Shown here: piece after piece, positions 50,273 to 57,667 of the stretch | Layout of the letters: every line of letters begins with the position of its first letter | Position numbering within the stretch: position 1 is the stretch's first letter | From: Microvirga ossetica | Lineage (GTDB): Bacteria; Pseudomonadota; Alphaproteobacteria; Rhizobiales; Beijerinckiaceae | DNA: 64,000 nt | Direction: 5' to 3' | Assembly: GCF_002741015.1 (NCBI RefSeq) | Contig: NZ_CP016616.1 | Coordinates: 2,327,501-2,391,500 of the forward strand | Notes under the pieces: model-generated | What the model saw: only the letters and a program-made list of their open reading frames with translations | The model's database searches: none | What the model was told of the DNA's origin: nothing | Translations under genes and position numbers: made by a program

Positions 50273-51595
50273 ATGGCCGGTACACCCAAACATCGTCTGT
50301 CGCTCCGTGATGTCCTGACCGACGGACGCATCGCACTCATGCTGCCCTTAGGGTTTTCCTCCGGGCTTCCTTTCCTGCTCGTCTTCAGCACGCTGTCGGC
50401 CTGGCTGCGGGAGGCGGGGATCTCGCGGACCGAGATCGGCCTCCTGAGCTGGGTGGCGCTGGCCTATTCCTTCAAGTTTCTCTGGGCGCCGATCGTCGAC
50501 CGCTACGATGCGCCGATCCTGTCCCGTCTGCTCGGCCGCCGGCGCGGATGGATGGCGCTGTCGCAGATCGTCGTGGCACTGGGCCTGATCGGCATCGCCT
50601 TCGGCGATCCGCAGTCCAGCCTGGGGCTGACCGTGGCCGCAGCCCTGCTCGTCGCCTTCGCATCGGCGACGCAGGATGTGGTTATCGACGGCTGGCGCAT
50701 CGACGTCGCCGCCACCGAGCGGCAGGGCATGATGGCGGCCTCCTATCAGCTCGGCTATCGCCTGGCCTTGATCTGCGCCGGTGCGGGCGCGCTCTACATC
50801 GCGGAATTCGTGAACTGGCGCAGCGCTTACTGGACCATGGCGGCGCTGATGGCGGTCGGTCTCGTCGGCACCCTGCTCTCTCCGCGCGTGGATGAAAGCG
50901 CCGCACGCCAGCATCTGCCGTTCGCTGCAGCAGTTACCGAACCTCTCGCCGATCTGTTCCGGCGCAAGGGCCTGATGCTGATCCCGATCCTGGCGCTCAT
51001 CGCGTGCTTCCGCCTGCCGGATTTCGTGGCCGGCGTCATGGCCAATCCGCTCTATATCGACCTCGGCTTCTCCAAGGCCGATATCGCCGAGGTCTCGAAG
51101 CTCTACGGCATCTGGGTCGGCATCATCGGTGCCTTCGCGGGCGGCCTGGCGCTTACGCGACTGGGCCTGTGGTGGACGCTGCTGATCGGCGCCGTCATCG
51201 CCGCCTCATCCAACCTGATGTTCGCCTGGCTCGCCGTCGAGGGCGCCGACAAGCTGCTGTTCATCCTTTCGATCAGCATCGACAATTTTGCAGCCGGTTT
51301 CGCCGGCTCGGCCCTCATCGCCTACATGTCGGGGCTGACATCGCCCGGCTTCGCCGCGTCGCAATACGCCTTGCTCAGCTCGCTCTATGCCCTGCCCGGC
51401 AAGCTCATCGGCGGCGCGTCGGGCGCGGTGGTGGACGCCTATGGCTATCCGCTTCTCTTCACCGCCACGGCCAGCATCGGCATCCCGCTAGTGATCCTGT
51501 GCTTCATCGTCAGGCGGGATACGATGCAGACGGTGAAGGAAAAGGACGAGGAGTTCGACGAGGCTGCCGCTGTCGGTGCGGGGTCGAGGGCCTGA
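50273..51595 (+). CDS. ampG: AmpG-family muropeptide MFS permease
   Basis: A 440-residue permease with about 12 helices of the AmpG branch of the major facilitator superfamily, which imports anhydro-muropeptides for peptidoglycan recycling. Typical opening LMLPLGFSSGLPFLLVFSTL (about 22-41), then AWLREAGISRTEIGLLSW, FKFLWAPIVDRYDAP and LVAFASATQDVVIDGWRID. The C-terminal tail (KEKDEEFDEAAAVGAG) is acidic. Length and pattern are normal. It ends nine bases before the second composite palindrome; no beta-lactamase or amidase gene is adjacent. Confidence 0.9.
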   Translation: MAGTPKHRLSLRDVLTDGRIALMLPLGFSSGLPFLLVFSTLSAWLREAGISRTEIGLLSWVALAYSFKFLWAPIVDRYDAPILSRLLGRRRGWMALSQIVVALGLIGIAFGDPQSSLGLTVAAALLVAFASATQDVVIDGWRIDVAATERQGMMAASYQLGYRLALICAGAGALYIAEFVNWRSAYWTMAALMAVGLVGTLLSPRVDESAARQHLPFAAAVTEPLADLFRRKGLMLIPILALIACFRLPDFVAGVMANPLYIDLGFSKADIAEVSKLYGIWVGIIGAFAGGLALTRLGLWWTLLIGAVIAASSNLMFAWLAVEGADKLLFILSISIDNFAAGFAGSALIAYMSGLTSPGFAASQYALLSSLYALPGKLIGGASGAVVDAYGYPLLFTATASIGIPLVILCFIVRRDTMQTVKEKDEEFDEAAAVGAGSRA

Positions 51596-51603
51596 CTTCT
51601 CGC

Positions 51604-51814
51604 GTCATCCCGGACGAGCGAAGCGAGATCCGGGATCGTCTAGCGAGCCAAGCACTGTCATCCCGGCGAAGGCCGGAATCCATAACCGCGACCTTCGACC
51701 AGTTCGGCGCCGTCAGCGTTTCTGGTTTCCCGCCTGCGCGGGAATGACAGTGTTGAGATTCAAGCACCACATCCTGCTCGCGATCCCGGATCGGCTCGCG
51801 CCGTCCGGGATGAC
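51604..51814. repeat. Composite nested palindrome, type 1 copy 2 (family A copy 4 inside)
   Basis: Outer arms GTCATCCCGGACG ... GATCCGGGATCG (from 51604) and the complement TCGCGATCCCGGATCGGC ... GTCCGGGATGAC (to 51814) enclose a shorter family A repeat (51657-51748; GTCATCCCGGCGAAGG, GAATCCATAACCG, ... GGGAATGAC). It lies between the convergent ends of ampG and the SDR gene, as the copy at 7077 does for its neighbours. Confidence 0.8.
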
Positions 51815-51832
51815 GTCTAATCGAGACTGCGT

Positions 51833-52585
51833 TTAAACCCAGCCGCCGTCAACGAGATAGGTCTGCGCCGACATGGCGCTGGACTCGTCCGAGCCGAGGA
51901 AGAGCGCAACATTGGCGATGTCCTGCGGGACGAGCTTGCGCTTCACGCATTGGCGCTTGAGCAGTTCCTTCTCGCTGTCCGGCGTCAGCCAGAGATCGAT
52001 CTGGCGCTGGGTCATGATCCAGCCCGGCACCAGGCAGTTGACGCGGATGTTCTTCGGCCCGAGCTCGCGCGCAAGCGCCCGGGTGAGGCCGACCGAAGCG
52101 GATTTCGCGGTCTTGTAGGCCGCAAAGGAATCGTCGCTCACCATGTAGCTCGTCGAGCCCATGTTGATGATCGAGCCGCCGCCCGCCTTCTCCATGTCCG
52201 GCAGCACGGCCTGCGCCGCGAAGAACTGATGGTCGAGATTGGTGGCTAAGCGCTCGCGCCAATATTCCGGCGTGACCTGATCGATGGTGTGGCGGTCGTC
52301 GCGTGCCGCATTGTTGACGAGAATCGTGATCGGGCCGAGCGCATCGCTCGCGCGCCGGATCGCCGCCTGAAAGGCGGGGATATCGCGCACGTCGCTGTGC
52401 TCGAAATGCACGCGCTCGCCGAGCTCCTTCGCCAGGGCCTGGCCGGCCTCGGCATTGTAGTCGAGGACGGCAACCTTGCTGCCCTGCGCATGGAAGGAAC
52501 GCGCGATGCTCTCGCCGATGCCGCTCGCGCCGCCGGTGATGAGAGCACTCTTGCCCTTGAGGGAGCCGTAAATCGTCTGGGTCAT
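51833..52585 (-). CDS. SDR-family dehydrogenase, probable D-xylose 1-dehydrogenase
   Basis: A 250-residue short-chain dehydrogenase. The cofactor motif is ITGGASGIGESIARSF (about 16-31), the N-S-Y-K set is at NNA (91-93), Ser144/Ser146, Tyr157 and Lys161. Its wording resembles the Caulobacter D-xylose dehydrogenase XylB as I remember it: IYGSLKGKSALITGG, NNAARDDRHTIDQVTPEYW, and the C-terminal AMSAQTYLVDGGWV. It is the first gene downstream of the xylose ABC transporter on the same strand, so oxidation of xylose to xylonolactone is likely. L-arabinose or galactose dehydrogenase is possible. No lactonase or dehydratase is in the window. Confidence 0.85.
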   Translation of the reverse strand: MTQTIYGSLKGKSALITGGASGIGESIARSFHAQGSKVAVLDYNAEAGQALAKELGERVHFEHSDVRDIPAFQAAIRRASDALGPITILVNNAARDDRHTIDQVTPEYWRERLATNLDHQFFAAQAVLPDMEKAGGGSIINMGSTSYMVSDDSFAAYKTAKSASVGLTRALARELGPKNIRVNCLVPGWIMTQRQIDLWLTPDSEKELLKRQCVKRKLVPQDIANVALFLGSDESSAMSAQTYLVDGGWV

Positions 52586-52670
52586 GGTCTCTTACTCATT
52601 CTGAAAGAGGAATGTCGCGCTCTGGCCGAGGCTCAGCGAAGATCTGGAATCATCAGCAGATTATAGCCCT

Positions 52671-52787
52671 GTCATCCCGCGAAAGCGGGGATCCATATCC
52701 GCTGACGAAACAGAACGAAACTGTCCCACACTGAGAGGCTTTATTGGCAACGTTGTGGTACTGGATTCCCGCCTTCGCGGGAATGAC
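52671..52787. repeat. Dispersed palindromic repeat, family A copy 5 (short variant)
   Basis: GTCATCCCGCGAAAGCGGGG begins the element and GATTCCCGCCTTCGCGGGAATGAC ends it, with GGATCCATATCCGCTGACG inside. It lies between the SDR and the ATPase genes (tandem, not convergent). Confidence 0.75.
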
Positions 52788-52844
52788 AGTAGAGGCTCAT
52801 GCATACTTTCTGCTAACGCTTCGTCCAGGAGGACGCAACGACAA

Positions 52845-53624
52845 TCAGCTCGCGCCCGGTCCCGGCGTGGCACCCGGCGGGCATTTGCCGAGGATGATCA
52901 TGCCGAGCACCTCGTCCTGCGTCACGTCCTGCACGTTGGCCGAGCCCACGAGCTTGCCGTTCTTCATCACGCTCACCCGGTCGGCAAGGCCGAAGACGTC
53001 GTGGATGTCGTGGCTGATGAGGAAGATGCCGATGCCCTCCTTCTTCAGCTGTAACACGAGATCGGCGACCTGCTGCGTCTCGGCGGGGCCGAGCGCCGCC
53101 GTCGGCTCGTCCATGATGAGCACGCGGGCGTTGAAGTAGATCGCGCGCGCGATCGCCACCGATTGCCGCTGGCCGCCGGAGAGCGCCTTCACCGGCTCCT
53201 TGAAACGGCGGAAGTGCGGATTGAGGCGGGCCATGACCTTGCGGGTTTCGGATTCCATCGTCGCATCGTCGAGGGTGCCGTAGGACGTGAGAACTTCTCT
53301 CCCTAGGAAGATGTTGCCGGCAGCGTCGATGTTGTCGGCGAGCGCGAGGGTCTGATAGATCGTCTCGATGCCGTAGCGCTTGGCATCGCGCGGCGTCGAG
53401 ATGTCGGCATGCTCGCCGTTGACAAAGATCTCGCCCGCATCCGGTCTGAAGGCGCCGGAGAGGATCTTGATCAGCGTCGATTTTCCTGCGCCGTTATGGC
53501 CGAGCAGGCCGACCACCTCGCCGGGACGCAGATCGACGGAGACGCCGTCCACGGCCTTGATGCCGCCGAAGGCGATGGAGATGTTGCGCATCTCGACGAG
53601 AGGCGCCGTTTCATTCGTTGGCAT
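52845..53624 (-). CDS. xylG: Xylose ABC transporter ATP-binding protein
   Basis: A 259-residue ATPase with a single ABC domain: Walker [10 protein letters not shown] (42-50), signature LSGGQRQ (148-154), Walker B LIMDEP (about 169-174). E. coli XylG has two ABC domains in about 513 residues; this single-domain form must dimerise. The unusual Gly/Pro tail [12 protein letters not shown] is unlike family ends. It is third in the leftward operon xylF-xylH-xylG, 12 bases after the permease gene. A paralogue of the ATPase at 3005 (same architecture). Confidence 0.93.
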   Translation of the reverse strand: MPTNETAPLVEMRNISIAFGGIKAVDGVSVDLRPGEVVGLLGHNGAGKSTLIKILSGAFRPDAGEIFVNGEHADISTPRDAKRYGIETIYQTLALADNIDAAGNIFLGREVLTSYGTLDDATMESETRKVMARLNPHFRRFKEPVKALSGGQRQSVAIARAIYFNARVLIMDEPTAALGPAETQQVADLVLQLKKEGIGIFLISHDIHDVFGLADRVSVMKNGKLVGSANVQDVTQDEVLGMIILGKCPPGATPGPGAS

Positions 53625-53636
53625 GATGCACTTGTC

Positions 53637-54935
53637 CTACTTGATGCGGCGGCGATAGAGGCTGTCGACCCAGACCGCCAGCACGAGCACCGCGCCGACA
53701 ACGATGTTCTGCAAGGGCGTGTCGACGCCGAGCAGCACCATGCCCGATTGCAGCGACTGCATGACGAGGGCGCCGAGCATCGCACCCGCGATGGTACCGA
53801 TGCCGCCGGCGAGCGACGTGCCACCGATCACGGCGGAGGCGATCACGTAAAGCTCGTCGAGAGTGCCGGCGGCATTCGTTGCCGCATTCAAACGCGCGGT
53901 CGAGATGCAGGCGGAGATGCCGCAGAGCAGGCCCATGAGGCCGAACACCTTCATCAACGTCCAGCGGGTGTTGATGCCAGACAGCTCCGCAGCCTCGGGA
54001 TTTCCGCCGATGGCGAAGACATAGCGGCCGAAGCGGCGGCGCGTGGCGATGAAGGTCATCGCCAGACCGACGACGACCGCGATCAGCACCGGCAGCGCCA
54101 CGCCGTGTGGAATGAACAGGCCGCCTTCGGGCCAGGCGATGCCGTTAGCCTCCGCCCAGCGGCGCGCCGTGCCGGCAGGCAGCGGATAGGCATTGGCGAT
54201 GGCGGCGGCTCCGAGCACGGCAACGCAGGAAATGCCGGCGATGACCGCATCGGCCCAGCCGGGACGCACCGGGAAGCCAAAACGCAGCCGGCGGCGGCGG
54301 GCGAGGCCCAGGGCGACGATGATGCCGCCGCAGGCGATTGCCGCGATGACCCAGGTGGCGGTGGCGCCGAGCGCGCCCTCGACGCCGCCGCCGAAGGCCT
54401 TGAAGCGTGTATCCATGGGCGCGATGGTCTGGCCCGTCGTGACCCACCAGGCCGCGCCGCGCCACACCAGCAGACCGCCGAGGGTGACGATGAAGGAGGG
54501 AATGCCGAGATAGGCGATGAGCCAGCCCTGGAACAGGCCGATGAGCCCGCCGATGGTGACGGCGATGAGCACGGCGAGCGGTGCCGTCATCCAATGCTCC
54601 AGGCCGAGATAAGCCGGCAGCCACTGCACCTGCGCGACGCCGATGATCATGCCCACCACGCCGAGGATGGCGCCGACCGAGAGATCGATGTTGCGCGTGA
54701 CGATGACAAGCACCATGCCGGTCGCCATGATCGCGACCGAGGCCGTCTGGACCGACAGGTTCCAGAGGTTGCGCGGCGTGAGAAACACACCGCCGGAGAG
54801 AATGTCGAAGCCGATCCAGATGACGGCGAGCGCCGCGAGCATGCCGAGCATGCGCACATCGATCTCGAGCTTCGACAGGAGCGAGCCGGAAGCGGCGCTC
54901 GGCGGCGGGGCAGTCGTGGCAACAGGTGCGGTCAT
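53637..54935 (-). CDS. xylH: Xylose ABC transporter permease
   Basis: A 432-residue CUT2-type permease (BPD_transp_2). Helices start near LGMLAALAVIWIGFDILSGG; the conserved NIDLSVGAILGVVGMIIGVA and GFLMG... style core appear, with the C-terminal block ASAVIGGTSLAGGIGTIAGA and ADVRLNAATNAAGTLDE-like loop. At about 430 residues it is longer than RbsC (about 320), matching XylH of proteobacteria, because of an insert between the fifth and sixth helices (RRRRLRFGFPVRPGWADAVI). It is second gene after xylF, with a family A repeat between them. Confidence 0.93.
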   Translation of the reverse strand: MTAPVATTAPPPSAASGSLLSKLEIDVRMLGMLAALAVIWIGFDILSGGVFLTPRNLWNLSVQTASVAIMATGMVLVIVTRNIDLSVGAILGVVGMIIGVAQVQWLPAYLGLEHWMTAPLAVLIAVTIGGLIGLFQGWLIAYLGIPSFIVTLGGLLVWRGAAWWVTTGQTIAPMDTRFKAFGGGVEGALGATATWVIAAIACGGIIVALGLARRRRLRFGFPVRPGWADAVIAGISCVAVLGAAAIANAYPLPAGTARRWAEANGIAWPEGGLFIPHGVALPVLIAVVVGLAMTFIATRRRFGRYVFAIGGNPEAAELSGINTRWTLMKVFGLMGLLCGISACISTARLNAATNAAGTLDELYVIASAVIGGTSLAGGIGTIAGAMLGALVMQSLQSGMVLLGVDTPLQNIVVGAVLVLAVWVDSLYRRRIK

Positions 54936-54958
54936 GGAATGGCTCGTTGTGCAAAAGT

Positions 54959-55096
54959 GTCATTCCGGGGCCGCGAAGCGGAGCCCGGAATCCATAACCG
55001 CTGACGGTTCAGAAAGGGGCGGCACATTTACCGCCCCTCTTGAAATGTAGTGTTTATGGATTCCGGGCTCGCGCCATCGGCGCGCCCCGGAATGAC
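54959..55096. repeat. Dispersed palindromic repeat, family A copy 6, inside the xyl operon
   Basis: GTCATTCCGGGGCCGCGAAG begins and GGCGCGCCCCGGAATGAC ends it. Inner arms CCCGGAATCCATAACCGCTG and TTATGGATTCCGGGC, with CAGAAAGGGGCGGCAC in the middle. It sits in the gap between xylF and xylH, where it could set the higher expression of the binding protein by protecting upstream RNA (inference). Confidence 0.85.
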
Positions 55097-55106
55097 AAGG
55101 TAGGAG

Positions 55107-56153
55107 TTAGTTGCAGGCCTTCACGGAGCCTGCCTTCACGCCCTGGCAGACCACGTCCTTCGAGGCCCAGCCGGCATTGATGACCACGTCGAGATTGTCC
55201 TTCGTGATCGCGACCGGCGTGAGGAAGAGAGCGGTCATGTTCTGCTTCTTCGGGCCGAGGTTCCACGGCTTCGCGCCCTGGATCTCGGCGAGCTTCTTGC
55301 CGCCTGCGAGCTGCACGGCGATTTCCGCGGCGTTGCGACCGAGTTCGCGCGCATCCTTGAAGACCGTCACACTCTGCGTGCCGAGGGCGACACGGTTCAG
55401 CGCCGCCTTGTCGGCGTCCTGGCCCGAGACCGGCACGGAGCCCGCGAGGCCCTGTGCCGCAAGAGCCGCGATGGCGCCGCCCGCGGTGCCGTCATTGGCG
55501 GCGATCACCGCATCGATCTTGTTGTTGTTCTTGGTGAGGAACTGCTCCATGTTCCGCTGCGCATTGGCCGGGAGCCAGCCGTCGGTATAGGCCTCGCCGA
55601 CATTCTTGATCTTGCCGGAATCGATGGCGCCTTTGAGCACTTCCATCGAGCCCTGGAACAGGAAGTTGGCGTTCGGATCGGAGCCCGAACCCTTGATGAA
55701 GGCATAGTTGCCCTCGGGCTTCAGTTTGAACACGTCACGGGCCTGCAGGCGGCCGACCTCGACATTGTCGAAGGTGAGATAGAAGACCTGCGGGATCTCG
55801 ATCAGACGGTCATAGCCGACCACCGGGATGCCTTCGGCGATCGCCTTCTCGACAGCCGGGCGCACCGCATCCGCATCCTGCGCCAGCACGACCAGCGCCT
55901 TGGCGCCGCGGGAGATCAGGCTCTCGATATCGGTGAGCTGCTTTGAGGGCGAGGACTGGGCGTCTGCAGAGACATAGGTCCCGCCGGCCTTCTCGACGGC
56001 GGCCTTGATAGCGGCTTCGTCGGTCTTCCAGCGCTCTTCTTGGAAATTCGACCAGCTGACGCCGACCACCGGACCCTTGGCCTGGGCGAAGGCGGCGGTC
56101 GCGGACAATGCCAGAGCGGCAAGGCTGATCAGGGCATGTTTCTTCGATAGCAT
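55107..56153 (-). CDS. xylF: D-xylose-binding periplasmic protein
   Basis: A 348-residue periplasmic receptor of the D-xylose ABC importer. The signal peptide is [20 protein letters not shown] ... AFA, cleaving near residue 23. The mature protein has the XylF block [20 protein letters not shown], the [20 protein letters not shown] hinge and [20 protein letters not shown], all typical of XylF. The C-terminal [20 protein letters not shown] and two cysteines are also characteristic. It starts the operon xylFHG. The ROK regulator is divergent across 224 bases with palindromes in the gap. Confidence 0.95.
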   Translation of the reverse strand: MLSKKHALISLAALALSATAAFAQAKGPVVGVSWSNFQEERWKTDEAAIKAAVEKAGGTYVSADAQSSPSKQLTDIESLISRGAKALVVLAQDADAVRPAVEKAIAEGIPVVGYDRLIEIPQVFYLTFDNVEVGRLQARDVFKLKPEGNYAFIKGSGSDPNANFLFQGSMEVLKGAIDSGKIKNVGEAYTDGWLPANAQRNMEQFLTKNNNKIDAVIAANDGTAGGAIAALAAQGLAGSVPVSGQDADKAALNRVALGTQSVTVFKDARELGRNAAEIAVQLAGGKKLAEIQGAKPWNLGPKKQNMTALFLTPVAITKDNLDVVINAGWASKDVVCQGVKAGSVKACN

Positions 56154-56250
56154 CGGTTCCCTCCTGAACGCCTTGCCTCACAAGGCGTCGTGCTTATGGC
56201 GAGGTGTCGGATCCGGACGGATCGACGGACGTGGCTCAACCTGCCATGCG

Positions 56251-56369
56251 TTATTTTTCGAGCGCGGAAATAATTATCGGAGCCGTTTGGGGGTTCAAGC
56301 ACCATTCGTCTAATATTTTGGTCTGATATCCCCATTCTTTGGAATTGTTTTATTCATAGATCGAATAAA
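56251..56369. promoter_or_regulatory. Putative ROK/XylR operators between xylF and its regulator
   Basis: TTTATTC-N7-GAATAAA (56349-56369) is a perfect inverted repeat ending eight bases before the ROK gene start, so it overlaps its ribosome site and would autorepress. A weaker pair TTATTT-N11-AAATAA (56251-56273) lies nearer xylF and could control that operon. Both are AT-rich against GC-rich flanks. Confidence 0.6.
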
Positions 56370-56377
56370 GTGAAGCC

Positions 56378-57586
56378 ATGACCACGTTGCCCCTGTCTCC
56401 CCGCGAAACCGCCCGCCGGCGCTTGCTCGATGCCCTGCGCCGCGAAGGCCCCATGGCGCGGGTGGAGATCGGCCAGCATCTCGGCATGAGCCCGGCCAGC
56501 GTTTCGGAACTCACCGCGAGCCTGCTCGACGAGGGGATCCTGGTCACCGAGGACGCGGCCGATCAGGCCTCAGGGCTGATCCGGGGGCGGCCCAAGACGC
56601 GCCTGTTCTTTGCCGACACCCTCGGCTCGGTCGTCGGCGTCTGGACCGGGTTCAACCGCATCGAGCTCCGGCTCGTCGACAGCGCCGGGCGCAACCGGGC
56701 GAGCCGCCATATCGAGCGCCCCCTGCGCAGTCTCGGCGCCGACGAGCTGATGGACGTGCTCGCGGAAACGATCGCCGTCTTCGCGCAGGATTCAGGTGCT
56801 GCGGACGTGAAGGCGATAGGCCTCGCCTGCCAGGGCTATGTGGACACGAAGGACGGAATCGTCGCCTGGAGCCCGGTGCTCGGCACCCGCGATCTTCCCC
56901 TTGCTTCCGGCCTCGGCGAGCGGCTCGGCAAGCCGGTGCTGATCGAGAACGACGCCAGCGCCATGGCCTTCGCCATCACGCAGAGGCATGCGGAGCTGCG
57001 CTTAGGGAGAACCGCCTGCCTCATGGTCGGCGACGGCGTCGGCCTCGGCTTCCTGATCCAGGGCGAGCTCTATCGCGGCGCGCGCTTCGGCGGCAGCGAG
57101 TTCGGCCATGTGCGCCTGCGCCGGAGCGGGCCGCAATGCCGCTGCGGCGGGCGCGGCTGCATCGAGGCCTATCTCGCCGATTACGCCCTGCACCGGGACG
57201 CGCAGCTCATCGACCATCGCCCAGCCCCGACCCTGCTGCTGCCGAGCGAGGACGCCATGGTCTCCATCGTGGCCCAGGCCCGCGCGGGCGATCCCGCCCT
57301 CATCAACCTGTTCCACGCAGCGGGCGAGGTGCTCGGCGATGCGGTCGGCATCCTGATCCAGACGCTGGAGCCCGACCACATCGTGCTCTGCGGCCCCGGC
57401 ACCCGCGCCATGGACCTGTTGCGCCCCTCCTTCGAAGCCGCGCTCGAATCGCAGACCATTCCGGAGCTGCGGGCGCTCGCGGCGATCCATGTGGTGGAAT
57501 CCTCCATGGACCTTCTGACGGAGGGCGTCGTCATGCAGGCCCTGCGCGAACTCGATCTCGATCTCGCGCGCCTGAAGGCGGCGTGA
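56378..57586 (+). CDS. ROK-family transcriptional regulator (XylR type)
   Basis: A 402-residue repressor. The N-terminal winged helix is at about 8-65 (RRRLLDALRREGPMARVEIG, QHLGMSPASVSELTASLLDE); the ROK sugar-kinase-like domain follows with the zinc motif CRCGGRGCIEAY (Cys254, 256, 261). ROK HTH proteins such as XylR and NagC bind a free sugar and release DNA. The divergent placement at the xylose importer indicates xylose as ligand. ATG at 56378 lies just after a palindrome. Its end converges on an RTX gene via a terminator-like hairpin. Confidence 0.92.
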   Translation: MTTLPLSPRETARRRLLDALRREGPMARVEIGQHLGMSPASVSELTASLLDEGILVTEDAADQASGLIRGRPKTRLFFADTLGSVVGVWTGFNRIELRLVDSAGRNRASRHIERPLRSLGADELMDVLAETIAVFAQDSGAADVKAIGLACQGYVDTKDGIVAWSPVLGTRDLPLASGLGERLGKPVLIENDASAMAFAITQRHAELRLGRTACLMVGDGVGLGFLIQGELYRGARFGGSEFGHVRLRRSGPQCRCGGRGCIEAYLADYALHRDAQLIDHRPAPTLLLPSEDAMVSIVAQARAGDPALINLFHAAGEVLGDAVGILIQTLEPDHIVLCGPGTRAMDLLRPSFEAALESQTIPELRALAAIHVVESSMDLLTEGVVMQALRELDLDLARLKAA

Positions 57587-57620
57587 TCACGGCTTGCGGA
57601 AAACGCCGCCAAAACGAAGA

Positions 57621-57646
57621 GGCCGCCCGGCTTGCACCGAGCGGCC
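57621..57646. terminator. Hairpin between the convergent ROK and RTX genes
   Basis: GGCCGC and GCGGCC (6-base stem, 14-base loop) lie between the two stop codons (57586 and 57668), with AACGA / CGTTGTCGTTT extending pairing imperfectly. Probable bidirectional terminator. Confidence 0.5.
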
Positions 57647-57667
57647 CGTTGTCGTTTCGTCACTCGA

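Noticed and set aside
53409..55004. A 531-codon plus-strand frame opposite xylG and xylH
   Set aside because: It is rich in Asp, Glu, His and Ala, as expected of the antisense of membrane-protein genes, and has no family features.
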